This document shows positions 24,652 to 33,709 of a stretch of 37,382 nt of DNA, piece by piece. The notes beneath the pieces are model-generated. The model saw nothing but the letters and a program-made list of their open reading frames with translations. It searched no databases and had not been told where the DNA came from. A program made the position numbers and the translations under genes. Location: positions 1 through 37,382 of the forward strand of contig QMQE01000001.1 in NCBI GenBank assembly GCA_003650445.1, read 5' to 3'. Origin of the DNA: Acidobacteriota bacterium (lineage in GTDB: Bacteria > Acidobacteriota > Holophagae > Thermotomaculales > Thermotomaculaceae). Each line of letters opens with the position of its first letter. Within the stretch, counting starts at the first letter, position 1.

Positions 24652-25995
24652 TCAGCTTCCGGCAACTACCATCCGTCGAAATCGGACAGATGGTGCCAGA
24701 ATGGAGGAATCCGGGCGGGCATCCGCCGCAATCCCATCAATCCCCGCCAGCATTTCCTGGAAGGTGCTGGAGATGGTAAATTCACTGACCGGATAGCAGA
24801 TTTCCCCGTTTTCTACAAAAAAGCCCTCGGCACCACGGGAATAATCCCCGGTTCGGATATCCGCCCCCTGGCCCATTAGTCCGGTTACAAGGATTCCCTT
24901 TGGCGTTGCCTTTACAAGGTCATTCACTGTTCCAGTACCCGGTTCTATCACAAAATTGCTGCTGCCCCCGGCACAGCCGTTGGGACACATTCCCAGACGG
25001 TTGGCCGCATAAACACCGAGAAGATAATTCTTCAATACCCCTGCATCAACAACGGTAAAGGGCCTGGATCTCACTCCGTCCAGATCAAACAAGCGGGATC
25101 CCATTCCCCTTGGCAGAAATGGATTCTCGTGAATACTGAGTATGCCTGTCGCAATGCTGTCGCCAATGGCATTCCGGAGAAAACTTTCTCCACGATACAA
25201 GCTTGCCCCACTCAGCGCACGGGAAATTCCGGCAAAAAATGAGCGGGAAGAACTGGAATCAAAAATAATCGTGAATTCGCCTGTCGGTGGCTTCCTGGAA
25301 CCGATTTGCCCCACTGTTCGGGAGACCGCCTTTGAAGCCACATCTCCCCGCTTTTCCAAATCTTCGAGATGTATAGCGGATGTGGACCAGCCATTTCTCT
25401 GTTTTCGTCCGACATTGGCTGAATTACCGACATTGTCTTCAACCGTAAGGGATATTCCCATTGAAAATTCGCTCCCTTCGAACCCCTTTGAAAAATCAAA
25501 GGAACAGGCAAAAGCACCTGCAACCCGGGAAGCAGAAACGGCCGCCCCAGCGGAAATCACCCGTTTGTCAAGGGCCAGGGCCTGTTGTTCCAGATCCTTT
25601 GCTTCCGCCAGCAACTGATCAACCGTTCTCGTCTCATAGGCATCATCCACCAGATCCAGCTTCGCGTCCGCAGCACCAATCATTTCCTTTTCGGGAATGA
25701 CATACCACGGGTCCGGTTCCACCACCTGTATCAACTCCCTTACCGACGAAATGAGGAATTCCCTGCCGTCCGGTGAAATATCAGAGCCGCTTGCAGAGGC
25801 GGTTCGTCCATCCCTCGAGGCAACGATAGACATGGAAACACTCTCGGAAAAACTGCTGTTCTCCGGTTTTCCATCCCGAACCTCAACTTCCCTCTCCTCC
25901 GAAGCACTGACAAAAACCCGCACATATTCAAAATCGGATTTTGCCAGTTGAACCATTTCCGCCGCAATCTCACGGTAACTGTCTTTATTCTCCAT
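24652..25995 (-). CDS. pmbA: PmbA/TldE-type subunit of the TldD-TldE protease
   Basis: The 447-residue protein is the partner of TldD; the two form a heterodimeric cytoplasmic metalloprotease. It lacks the HExxxH motif and has the family segments FDSSSSRSFFAGISRALSG, NGCAGGSSNFVIEPGTGT and GLMGQGADIRTGDYSRGAEGF. The ATG at 25995, served by GGGAGG 8 nt upstream, overlaps the tldD stop by 11 nt, so synthesis is coupled. Known TldD/E roles are removal of leader peptides from modified peptides and breakdown of unfolded peptides; no precursor peptide is seen nearby. Confidence 0.9.
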   Translation of the reverse strand: MENKDSYREIAAEMVQLAKSDFEYVRVFVSASEEREVEVRDGKPENSSFSESVSMSIVASRDGRTASASGSDISPDGREFLISSVRELIQVVEPDPWYVIPEKEMIGAADAKLDLVDDAYETRTVDQLLAEAKDLEQQALALDKRVISAGAAVSASRVAGAFACSFDFSKGFEGSEFSMGISLTVEDNVGNSANVGRKQRNGWSTSAIHLEDLEKRGDVASKAVSRTVGQIGSRKPPTGEFTIIFDSSSSRSFFAGISRALSGASLYRGESFLRNAIGDSIATGILSIHENPFLPRGMGSRLFDLDGVRSRPFTVVDAGVLKNYLLGVYAANRLGMCPNGCAGGSSNFVIEPGTGTVNDLVKATPKGILVTGLMGQGADIRTGDYSRGAEGFFVENGEICYPVSEFTISSTFQEMLAGIDGIAADARPDSSILAPSVRFRRMVVAGS

Positions 25996-27400
25996 TGGCA
26001 GAACCTCCCACTGTGAGTTCAGAAATCCGCACCGTCGGAAGCCCGATTCCGACAGGAACACTTTGCCCCTTCCCGCAAACCCAGGTTCCGGTACTCAACC
26101 TGAAATCATTTCCCACCATGTCTACACGGTTCAACGCGTCTGGACCGTTCCCGATTAGTGTCAGATTCTTCAGCGGTGATGTAATCTTACCATTTTCAAT
26201 GAGATATGACTCACTTGGAACAAAAACAAAATCCCCGCTTGCAATGTTCACCTGCCCTCCTGAAAATGCGACGCAATAGACGCCCTTCTTGACACTGGCC
26301 ACGACCTCATCCGCAGGGGTTTCCCCTTCTGCCATAAAAGTGGCGCGCATCCGGGGAATCGGAGGATACTGGAAAGATTCGCGGCGGCCGTTTCCGGTTC
26401 GCTTTAACTTCAATGTATCAGATGTGATCCTGTCGTTCATGAAGTCCTTCAAAACGCCGTTCTCAATCAGTATTGAGCGTTTTGCAGGTGTCAACTCATC
26501 ATCAAATCCCAGCGCCCCACGATTGGACGGGATAGTGCCGTCATCCACCACCGTGCACAGGGGAGAAGCGACCTGCTCCCCTACCCGGCCGGTGTACGCA
26601 GAAGCCTTCTTCCAGATAAAATCGGCTTCCAGGGGATGTCCCACCGATTCATGAATCAAAACACCGGATTCCCCCGCAGCCAGTACCACCGGCATCACTC
26701 CGGCAGGGGCGGGCCGGGCATCCAGCATTGTTACCGCCTGTTTTGCAGCCTTTTTCCCGATTGTTTCCGGAGATTCCACCTGTTCAAAAACCTCAAACCC
26801 CATCCGCATTCCCACACCACTCCTGCCGAATTGGATGTTGTTTTTTCCTGAAGCCCGGGCTGAAACAGAAAGGGTTACCATGGGGCGGATATCCTCTCCC
26901 CACTCGCCTTCACTGTTAAAAATCAAAATTCTGTCAGTGCTGTCTGTCATGCTGATGGTCACCCGATCAATCAGTGGACTTTCGGACCGGGCCGCTTTCA
27001 ACACACGCCGAACCAGTTCAGCCCGTTGAGACACATCCGTTTTCAACAAGGGGATTTCCTGAGAATACAATTTAAGCGGTAAAATTTCACGCTTTCCGGC
27101 AGAAACTGTTTTGCTTTTTCCGCTTCCGGCAATGGCCTCGGCAAAACCGGCTGCACGTATAATGTCATCCGGCTCAAAACTTTCGCAAAACGAATACCCG
27201 GTACTTTCCCCATCCACAACCCGGACCCCGGTTCCCGCTGAAACCGACCGTGTGGCTGATTTCAAAATCCCATCTTCCACACGGACAGTGGTCGTGACCC
27301 GATACTGGAGAAAAATATCGGAAAATGTCCCCTTACTGATGCGGGAAAATATTCGGGACGCTTCTTCTTTTGAAAAGGGGATCCGACTCTCAATTATCAC
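25985..27400 (-). CDS. tldD: TldD-type metalloprotease, catalytic subunit
   Basis: The 471-residue protein carries the TldD zinc motif H250-ESVG-H255 within VLIHESVGHPLEAD. Other landmarks are DDGTIPSNRGALGFDDE, MRATFMAEGE and the C-terminal RVDMVGNDFRLSTGTWVCGKGQ region with a conserved-looking cysteine. The start is GTG at 27400, with GGAG 5 nt before it. It is the first gene of the tldD-pmbA-dus run. With the M16 pair at 12862-15458, the window holds two separate active/inactive protease pairs. Confidence 0.92.
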   Translation of the reverse strand: MIIESRIPFSKEEASRIFSRISKGTFSDIFLQYRVTTTVRVEDGILKSATRSVSAGTGVRVVDGESTGYSFCESFEPDDIIRAAGFAEAIAGSGKSKTVSAGKREILPLKLYSQEIPLLKTDVSQRAELVRRVLKAARSESPLIDRVTISMTDSTDRILIFNSEGEWGEDIRPMVTLSVSARASGKNNIQFGRSGVGMRMGFEVFEQVESPETIGKKAAKQAVTMLDARPAPAGVMPVVLAAGESGVLIHESVGHPLEADFIWKKASAYTGRVGEQVASPLCTVVDDGTIPSNRGALGFDDELTPAKRSILIENGVLKDFMNDRITSDTLKLKRTGNGRRESFQYPPIPRMRATFMAEGETPADEVVASVKKGVYCVAFSGGQVNIASGDFVFVPSESYLIENGKITSPLKNLTLIGNGPDALNRVDMVGNDFRLSTGTWVCGKGQSVPVGIGLPTVRISELTVGGSANGE

Positions 27401-27457
27401 AATATCTCCAATTTAATTGAGTTCCTGGCTATCGTCTGGATTGCTGTCATAGTGTCT

Positions 27458-28231
27458 CTATTTAACTGCCTTTGCTTCTGTTAAGAGAATCGCGTATTTA
27501 TAGCCAAAACCAAAATCCTTGTTTACTTCCACTTTTCCCTTCAATACGACGGTATCACCGGGCTTGAATGTTTCGTCTGTGGTTACAGCAAGGTGATTCT
27601 CACCGGAACTGGCATCCTTCAGATGAATCCAGTTTTTCTTCATAATCATCGGCAGGAATTTCGTCACCAGGCCATGGATTTTTACTGTTTTTCCCGCATA
27701 ATTGCCGGGATTCTTCAACAAATTCTCAATGGGAATGCTGCCATTTACCGGCTTGACACCGGATGCGTCCATTTTGGCATCTTCAGCCATGTGAGCTTTT
27801 CCCATCTGATGTGGATTCTCAATCGCATTTATTGCCTGTCCCCCATGGGGATTCTTTGTCATTTTTCCCATCCCCATGCCCATGGGTTGTGAACCATCTC
27901 CCATATGGCCTTTTCCATTGACCAGGACATCATCAGCAAAATAAATCACATCAAAGGTCCGCTTCAGAGATTTTACCGGAAATTTCTCCATCTTCATCGG
28001 ATGAATCAGCTGGGCCGCGTCTCCCTCTTTTACTTCAATGGGCCGGGTTGCGGCCCAGAAGTTACCCGCTTCTCCTTTGATTTCAAGGTATGTGTAGCCA
28101 CCCCCACTTTTAACAGTTACGACAGTCCCGGAAAAAGGTGCCGTTTCCGCCTTTTTTGCATTCGCTTCCTTGTTTCCACAACTTATCTGACTTACTACTA
28201 ACAATACAACCATTACCATAAACTTCTTCAT
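27458..28231 (-). CDS. NrfJ-like OB-fold lipoprotein with a Met/His-rich linker
   Basis: The 257-residue protein has a signal sequence ending in SQISC, a possible lipobox. Residues about 34-105 (SGTVVTVKSGGGYTYLEI, WAATRPIEVKEGDAAQL, LKRTFDVIYFADD) resemble the NrfJ-type domain found near cytochrome c genes. Residues about 109-155 form a linker rich in Met and His, with several GM, HM and HQM motifs, suggesting soft-metal (copper) binding. The C-terminal part (about 165-250, KTVKIHGLVTKF, GDTVVLKGKVEVNKDFG) looks like a second OB-fold. It is AT-richer at its start and has its own candidate promoter. The actual ligand is unknown. Confidence 0.65.
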   Translation of the reverse strand: MKKFMVMVVLLVVSQISCGNKEANAKKAETAPFSGTVVTVKSGGGYTYLEIKGEAGNFWAATRPIEVKEGDAAQLIHPMKMEKFPVKSLKRTFDVIYFADDVLVNGKGHMGDGSQPMGMGMGKMTKNPHGGQAINAIENPHQMGKAHMAEDAKMDASGVKPVNGSIPIENLLKNPGNYAGKTVKIHGLVTKFLPMIMKKNWIHLKDASSGENHLAVTTDETFKPGDTVVLKGKVEVNKDFGFGYKYAILLTEAKAVK

Positions 28232-28300
28232 TAGCTTATCTCCTTTTTTTTCTGTTATTACAGATGTTATTGCACTTTTCTTACCTATCTAATCAGTTGA

Positions 28301-28329
28301 GCTATAAATTGCATCTTACTGATTTACAA
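28301..28329 (-). promoter_or_regulatory. Candidate promoter of the Met/His-rich lipoprotein gene
   Basis: On the minus strand TTGTAA (28324-28329, including the pepP stop codon) is followed after 17 nt by TATAGC (28301-28306). A leader of about 60 nt and an AAGGAG site lead to the ATG at 28231. Confidence 0.35.
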
Positions 28330-30111
28330 TTTCTTTGTTGCTTTCCTAAGCCACTCAAGATCGTCTCCGGACAATAAGGGAGAAAGACTGTCAAATACAA
28401 AGCGATGGTACCGGTTCAGATAGTCCAGTTCCGCGTCTGTCAGCAGGGATTGTTCCACCAGCCTTGTGTCGATGGGGCACACTGTCAAGTTTTCAAAACG
28501 GTTGAAAGGCAATTCCTTATCCGGTGCGGTTTCATCCTGCACCACATATACCAGATTCTCTATCCGAATTCCAAATTCTCCCGCAAGATAGAAGCCCGGT
28601 TCATTGGAAGTGACCATACCCGGCATGAACGGAACACCGATGCACCGGTAATAAGAAATTGCATGGGGGCCCTCATGCACGTTGAGGTAGGAACCAACTC
28701 CATGCCCGGTTCCATGGCCATAGTTCAGGCCCACCTCCCACAAAGGCAACCGGGCAATAGTATCCAACTGTTTCCCCACTGTCCCCACCGGAAACCGGCA
28801 CATCCCTAAGTCGATATGGCCTTTCAAAACCCGTGTGAACAATTCCTTCTGCTTTTTTGTCGGATTCCCCAGGGTAACTGTCCGGGTAATATCGGTTGTG
28901 CCGTCCAGATACTGACCACCCGAGTCCACCAGATAAATCCCATCCGGTTTCAGTTCCACATCGGTTTCAGGCGTCGGGCCATAGTGGATAATGGCTCCGT
29001 GGGGACCATAGGAAGAGATAGTCTCAAAGCTCAAACCTGTAAAATGTTCATTTTCGGCCCGAAAACCCGCCAGTTTGTCTGCGGCCGAAATTTCAGTCAC
29101 ACCACCGGCCGGAACGGCTTTCTCAAGCCAGTTCAGGAAACGAACCATTGCGACCCCGTCCCGGACGTGGGCTTTCTTGAACCCTTCCAGCTCCACCTCA
29201 TTCTTGACTGCCTTCAACAGGGTAATGGGACTGGTGCCCATCTCAACGCTACAATTTCCTTCCAGTTGTTCAGTGACCCATTGACTGGCCGAACCCGAAT
29301 CCAGCAGGATTCTTCCACCGCCATCAGCCAGCTCTCCCAACGCATCGGCAAATGCTTCATATTCATTAATATTCACTTGCCCGGCAAGATGCGACCGAAG
29401 TGATTCCCCTACCTTTTCTCCGTGAACAAAGAGCATGGCGGAATCCATCGTCACAATGGCGTAGGCAATCACAACCGGATTGTATTCGACGTCCGAACCC
29501 CGGACATTATAAAGCCAGGCAATGGCATCCAGCATCGTCACCACATGGGCATCCATCCTGCGCAATTTGAGTTCGCGACGGATTTTTTCCAGTTTATCTG
29601 CTACCGATTCCCCGGAAAATTCAACAGGATGCACCCGTACCGGTTCTGATGGCACATCCGGCCTATCGGCCCAGATTAAATCCACGAGGTTTTCAGACAG
29701 GGAAATCAGCCCGATTCCCGACATTGCCCATGTTTCAGCCATAGCACTGAATTCACCGCTGGTGAACAACCTTGCGTCCACCCCTACCCGCTCTCCACTT
29801 GACAGTTGGTCCGTAATCCAGCTGACAATGGAAGGTGTGCCGGAAACACCCTGTTTGAACAGGGTAATCCCGCTGCCTTCAAGCTGGTCTTCTGCCTGGA
29901 GAAAATAGCGGGAATCTGTCCAGAGCCCAGCCTTGTCCATCGTCACCACTACATCCCCTGCGGAACCGGTAAACCCGCTGATCCACTCCCTGCGCCGCCA
30001 GAAGGCGGGCACATATTCACTCTGATGAGGGTCGGTACTGGGGACGATATAGGCCTGCACCCCGTTTTCCGCCATCAACGACCGTAATTTCCGGAGCCTG
30101 TCTTTTATCAT
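28324..30111 (-). CDS. pepP: Xaa-Pro aminopeptidase (aminopeptidase P, M24B, long form)
   Basis: The 595-residue enzyme removes N-terminal residues before proline. It has the three-domain layout of the eukaryote-like cytosolic APP1 type: two creatinase-type N-terminal domains (about 1-305), then the pita-bread catalytic domain. The metal ligands are all in place: D396, D407, H470, E504 and E518, with the spacings of human APP1. GLNYGHGTGHGVGSYLNVHE holds the histidines. The ATG at 30111 is preferred because AGGAG lies 8 nt upstream; a GTG three codons earlier is the alternative. No signal peptide is present, so it acts in the cytoplasm on proline-rich peptides. Confidence 0.92.
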   Translation of the reverse strand: MIKDRLRKLRSLMAENGVQAYIVPSTDPHQSEYVPAFWRRREWISGFTGSAGDVVVTMDKAGLWTDSRYFLQAEDQLEGSGITLFKQGVSGTPSIVSWITDQLSSGERVGVDARLFTSGEFSAMAETWAMSGIGLISLSENLVDLIWADRPDVPSEPVRVHPVEFSGESVADKLEKIRRELKLRRMDAHVVTMLDAIAWLYNVRGSDVEYNPVVIAYAIVTMDSAMLFVHGEKVGESLRSHLAGQVNINEYEAFADALGELADGGGRILLDSGSASQWVTEQLEGNCSVEMGTSPITLLKAVKNEVELEGFKKAHVRDGVAMVRFLNWLEKAVPAGGVTEISAADKLAGFRAENEHFTGLSFETISSYGPHGAIIHYGPTPETDVELKPDGIYLVDSGGQYLDGTTDITRTVTLGNPTKKQKELFTRVLKGHIDLGMCRFPVGTVGKQLDTIARLPLWEVGLNYGHGTGHGVGSYLNVHEGPHAISYYRCIGVPFMPGMVTSNEPGFYLAGEFGIRIENLVYVVQDETAPDKELPFNRFENLTVCPIDTRLVEQSLLTDAELDYLNRYHRFVFDSLSPLLSGDDLEWLRKATKKL

Positions 30112-30363
30112 TAGCTTCACTCCTGCTTTTCATTGTCATCCAGTATGGTACAACAAAAACATCCGTATGAAACAGTGAAACTGTTTTCATTTCTATTAAA
30201 ATCAGTTATTCTTAAAAAAATATTTCAGGGAAAACAGGTGTTTTTTGCGTATATTGAACCAGTTTTCGGATATGAGAAACCATTTAGCAAAGAAATCCGT
30301 ATGATAAATCGTGAATTCCAAACAAGCAGGAGTTTTTATGCCTCAAAATTCAGGGAGGGGAAT
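30112..30363. other. AT-rich divergent intergenic region
   Basis: The region between the divergent pepP and Asp-box protein genes is AT-rich, especially 30170-30340, and probably holds both promoters. I could not settle on a -35/-10 pair with good spacing. No gene or repeat is evident. Confidence 0.4.
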
Positions 30364-33300
30364 ATGATTAGAAAATTAGGTTCTTTACTGGCGTTGTTTG
30401 CGCTTTTTACCATGGCATCTGCCACAATGGCAAAAAAGAAAAAGAAGCCTGTAAAAGAAAAGCAGGCCATTTCATCTAAGATTCTCAGCGGCTTAAAATT
30501 CAGAAGTATCGGTCCGGCATTTGCATCAGGACGAATTGCCGATATAGCAGTCAATCCAAGCAACCACAGCCAGTGGTTCATCGGGGTCGCCTCCGGGAAC
30601 GTATGGAAAACCGATAATGCCGGTGTAAGCTGGAAACCCGTGTTCGACAAGTACGGTGCATGGTCCATCGCCGACGTTGAGATTGATCCCAATAATACCC
30701 ACGTCATCTGGGTGGGAACCGGCGAATATAACAGCCAGCGTGCCATTGGCTACGGAGATGGGGTTTATCGCTCCCTTGATGGCGGCAAATCATTCAAAAA
30801 CATGGGGCTGAAGAAATCTGAACATATCGGGCGAATAGCCATTGACCCCCGAAATTCCCACGTCTATGTTGCTGCCCAGGGGCCTCTCTGGGGACCGGGT
30901 GGTGAACGGGGCCTCTACAAAAGTACAGACATGGGCAAGACATGGGATCGGATACTGTTCGTCAGCGACAACACCGGGATTACCGATGTAGTACTGGATC
31001 CCAGAAACCCCGACACTGTCTATTGCGCAGCATACCAGCGTCGTCGCCGCGTGTTTACCCTCATTGACGGGGGGCCGGAAGGCGCCATTTACAAATCCAC
31101 CGATGCCGGAAAGACCTGGCGAAAATTGAAATCCGGCCTGCCCTCCGGCGATATCGGCCGCATCGGGCTGGCAATTTCACCGGTCAACCCGGACATCCTC
31201 TACGCCATTGTGGAAGCTGAGGGGAAATCCGGCGGTATCTTCTGTTCTACCAACCGGGGCGAAACATGGGAACGGCGCAGTCCTTACATGAGTACAAGCC
31301 CCCAGTATTATAACCGACTCTACTGTGACCCTGTGAATGCGGACAAGGTTTATTCCATGGATACCCTCGGGCGCGTCAGTGTGGACGGAGGGAAGACATG
31401 GAACGCAATCGGAAACCGCCACCGCCACGTGGACGATCACACGCTATGGGTGGATCCAGGCGATACCCGTCATATCCTCATCGGCTGCGACGGCGGCCTC
31501 TATCAATCCTTTGATGCCGGTAAAAACTGGCTTTTTGAGCAAAATCTGCCTGTAACCCAGTTTTACCGGGTATCCTTAGACAACACTAAACCTTTTTACT
31601 ACGTTTACGGTGGCACCCAGGACAACAACAGTATGGGCGGCCCCTCAAGGACAATCTGTAGAAACGGTATCTTCAACTCCGACTGGTTTGTAACCCAGGG
31701 TGGAGACGGATTTGAAAGCCAGGTGGACCCGAAAAATCCCGACATTGTGTACGCTCAGTCCCAATATGGTGGCCTGGCACGCTTTGACCGGAAAAGCGGG
31801 GAATCCATCGATATCCAGCCTCAGCCCCCAAAGGGAGAGGCATACCGATGGAACTGGAACGCTCCATTGATTATCAGCCCCCATTCCCCCACCAGACTCT
31901 ATTTCGCAGCCAACAAGCTGTTCAGAAGTGATGACCGGGGAAACACATGGGAAGTTGTCAGCCCTGACCTGACGCGTCAAATTGACCGAAATACGCTGCC
32001 GGTCATGGGACGCATTCAGAGTGTAGATGCCGTTGCCAAAAACGCATCCACATCCTTGTTCGGAAATATCGTGGCACTGGATGAGTCCCCCCTTGTGGAA
32101 GGGCTGCTCTACGTCGGCACAGATGACGGCCTGATCCAGATTTCTGAAGACGGTGGAAAGAACTGGCGCAAGGTGGAAAAAATCGGTGGATTGCCTGAAC
32201 TGAGCTATGTAGATTACCTTCTGGCGTCCAACCATCAGAAGGATACTGTTTTTGCCGCATTCGACACCCGCAAGAACAACGATCTTCGGCCCCACCTCTT
32301 CAAAAGCCCGGACAGGGGAAAAACCTGGCAGTCCATCGCCAGAGGCCTGCCGGAAAGAGGCACTGTTTACTGCATTGCTGAAGATCACATAAATTCAAAC
32401 CTCCTTTTCGTCGGAACCGAATTCGGGCTGTTTGTCACCCTGGACGGTGGAAAGCACTGGGTACAAATGAAAGGTAGCCTGCCCACCACACAAGTACGGG
32501 ACATTGCAATTAAACGTGGAGAAAATGACCTCGTGTTGGCCACTTTTGGCCGCGGCTTTTACGTTCTGGACGACTACAGCCCCCTTCGCAGGCTCTCAGA
32601 ACAACTGGTAAAACAGCCATTTGTCCTCTTCCCTGTGAAAGATTCGTGGATGTTCATGGAAAGCAGGGGGAAATCCAACATGGGCGAAACTCACTACGCT
32701 GCCAAGAATCCACCGGTGGGCGCGGTGTTCACGTATTACCTGAAGGACAGTATCAAAACACTGAAGCAGATTCGCAAAGCAAAAGAAAAAAAGGCACTCA
32801 AAGAAAAGAAACCTGTGCCCTACCCCTCCTGGGATGAACTGAGAAGAGAAGACACTGAAACCGCCCCCTACCTGCTGTTCACTGTCCGTGACAGCGACGG
32901 CAACATCGTTCGCCGACTGAAATCGTCGGCTTCTTCCGGCACTCATCGGGTCGTCTGGGATTTCCGCTATCCGGACGTTTCACCTGTTCGAGGCGGCAGT
33001 GAAGGGCTCGCAGGAAGATCCCGAAAACAAAATGGAGACAGCGGCATGCTGGCCATGCCGGGTGTATACAGCGTTGAGGCCGCAACGGTTGTCAGGGGCA
33101 ATATCACTCCACTGAAAGGTAAACAGTCGTTTCAGGCAAAGATTCTGGCCAACACAACACTCCCAGCAGCGGACCGGAAAGAACTCGTGGCATTCCAGCA
33201 TAAAATTTCCAGTTTGTTACGGGCCGTGCAGGGAACCGGCCAATTACTCAGTGATCTGCAAAAAGAAGTTAAGGCCATGAAAACAGCTGCCTATCGGACA

Positions 33301-33645
33301 CCGGAAGCCAGCAATGAACTGAATCAAAAACTGCAGGCAGTGGAGAAGAAACTGGAATCCCTCAATCGCAGGCTGAACGGTGATAACACCATCTCCAGTC
33401 GGAACGCAAACCAGCCGCCATCTATTTCCAGCCGCGTGTATGGCCTGGTGTACAGCCAATGGCGATCCACATCCTCTCCCACAATGACCATGCAAAAGCA
33501 ATATCGCATTGCCGGTGAACTATTCCAGCCGATACTGGGAAAAATCCGTGAAATTGCCACTAAAGAACTTCCCGACCTGCAAACACAGCTTGAAAACTTG
33601 AAAGCGCCCTGGACACCGGGCCGCATTCCAGACTGGAAATTCTAA
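30364..33645 (+). CDS. Exported VPS10/BNR-like Asp-box propeller protein
   Basis: The 1093-residue protein has a signal peptide (MIRKLGSLLALFALFTMASATMA) and then a long region (about 30-740) with about eleven Asp-box motifs of the type SxDxGxTW. Examples are KTDNAGVSW, KSTDMGKTW, KSTDAGKTW, CSTNRGETW, SVDGGKTW, RSDDRGNTW and LDGGKHW. These fold into beta-propellers, as in sortilin VPS10 domains and BNR proteins. A lysine-rich segment (about 790-830), a beta domain and an alpha-helical, coiled-coil-like stretch (about 935-1010) follow. Such proteins are often labelled glycosyl hydrolase, but no sialidase catalytic residues are recognised. GGAGGGG just before ATG 30364 fixes the start. It is a single-gene unit. 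Confidence 0.85.
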   Translation: MIRKLGSLLALFALFTMASATMAKKKKKPVKEKQAISSKILSGLKFRSIGPAFASGRIADIAVNPSNHSQWFIGVASGNVWKTDNAGVSWKPVFDKYGAWSIADVEIDPNNTHVIWVGTGEYNSQRAIGYGDGVYRSLDGGKSFKNMGLKKSEHIGRIAIDPRNSHVYVAAQGPLWGPGGERGLYKSTDMGKTWDRILFVSDNTGITDVVLDPRNPDTVYCAAYQRRRRVFTLIDGGPEGAIYKSTDAGKTWRKLKSGLPSGDIGRIGLAISPVNPDILYAIVEAEGKSGGIFCSTNRGETWERRSPYMSTSPQYYNRLYCDPVNADKVYSMDTLGRVSVDGGKTWNAIGNRHRHVDDHTLWVDPGDTRHILIGCDGGLYQSFDAGKNWLFEQNLPVTQFYRVSLDNTKPFYYVYGGTQDNNSMGGPSRTICRNGIFNSDWFVTQGGDGFESQVDPKNPDIVYAQSQYGGLARFDRKSGESIDIQPQPPKGEAYRWNWNAPLIISPHSPTRLYFAANKLFRSDDRGNTWEVVSPDLTRQIDRNTLPVMGRIQSVDAVAKNASTSLFGNIVALDESPLVEGLLYVGTDDGLIQISEDGGKNWRKVEKIGGLPELSYVDYLLASNHQKDTVFAAFDTRKNNDLRPHLFKSPDRGKTWQSIARGLPERGTVYCIAEDHINSNLLFVGTEFGLFVTLDGGKHWVQMKGSLPTTQVRDIAIKRGENDLVLATFGRGFYVLDDYSPLRRLSEQLVKQPFVLFPVKDSWMFMESRGKSNMGETHYAAKNPPVGAVFTYYLKDSIKTLKQIRKAKEKKALKEKKPVPYPSWDELRREDTETAPYLLFTVRDSDGNIVRRLKSSASSGTHRVVWDFRYPDVSPVRGGSEGLAGRSRKQNGDSGMLAMPGVYSVEAATVVRGNITPLKGKQSFQAKILANTTLPAADRKELVAFQHKISSLLRAVQGTGQLLSDLQKEVKAMKTAAYRTPEASNELNQKLQAVEKKLESLNRRLNGDNTISSRNANQPPSISSRVYGLVYSQWRSTSSPTMTMQKQYRIAGELFQPILGKIREIATKELPDLQTQLENLKAPWTPGRIPDWKF

Positions 33646-33658
33646 GGGCTTATTCAGA

Positions 33659-33686
33659 AAGAAGGAGGGGAATTCCCCTCCTTCTT
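33659..33686. terminator. Palindromic terminator between convergent genes
   Basis: AAGAAGGAGGGG (33659-33670) pairs over 12 bp with CCCCTCCTTCTT (33675-33686) around AATT. It lies 14 nt after the Asp-box protein stop and 24 nt after the stop of the minus-strand gene. The plus side lacks a real T-run, while the minus side has a short TTCTTTCT stretch, so it probably serves both directions with moderate strength. Confidence 0.65.
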
Positions 33687-33709
33687 GCTGAACCAAATAA
33701 ACATTAACT

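Noticed and set aside
24652..27400. RiPP biosynthesis cluster suggested by tldD/pmbA
   Set aside because: No precursor peptide, radical SAM or cyclodehydratase gene is nearby; the pair is a common housekeeping protease and is followed by dus.
31645..32388. Minus-strand open frame of 247 codons inside the Asp-box protein gene
   Set aside because: The sense strand carries repeated Asp-box motifs; the antisense frame has unlikely composition.
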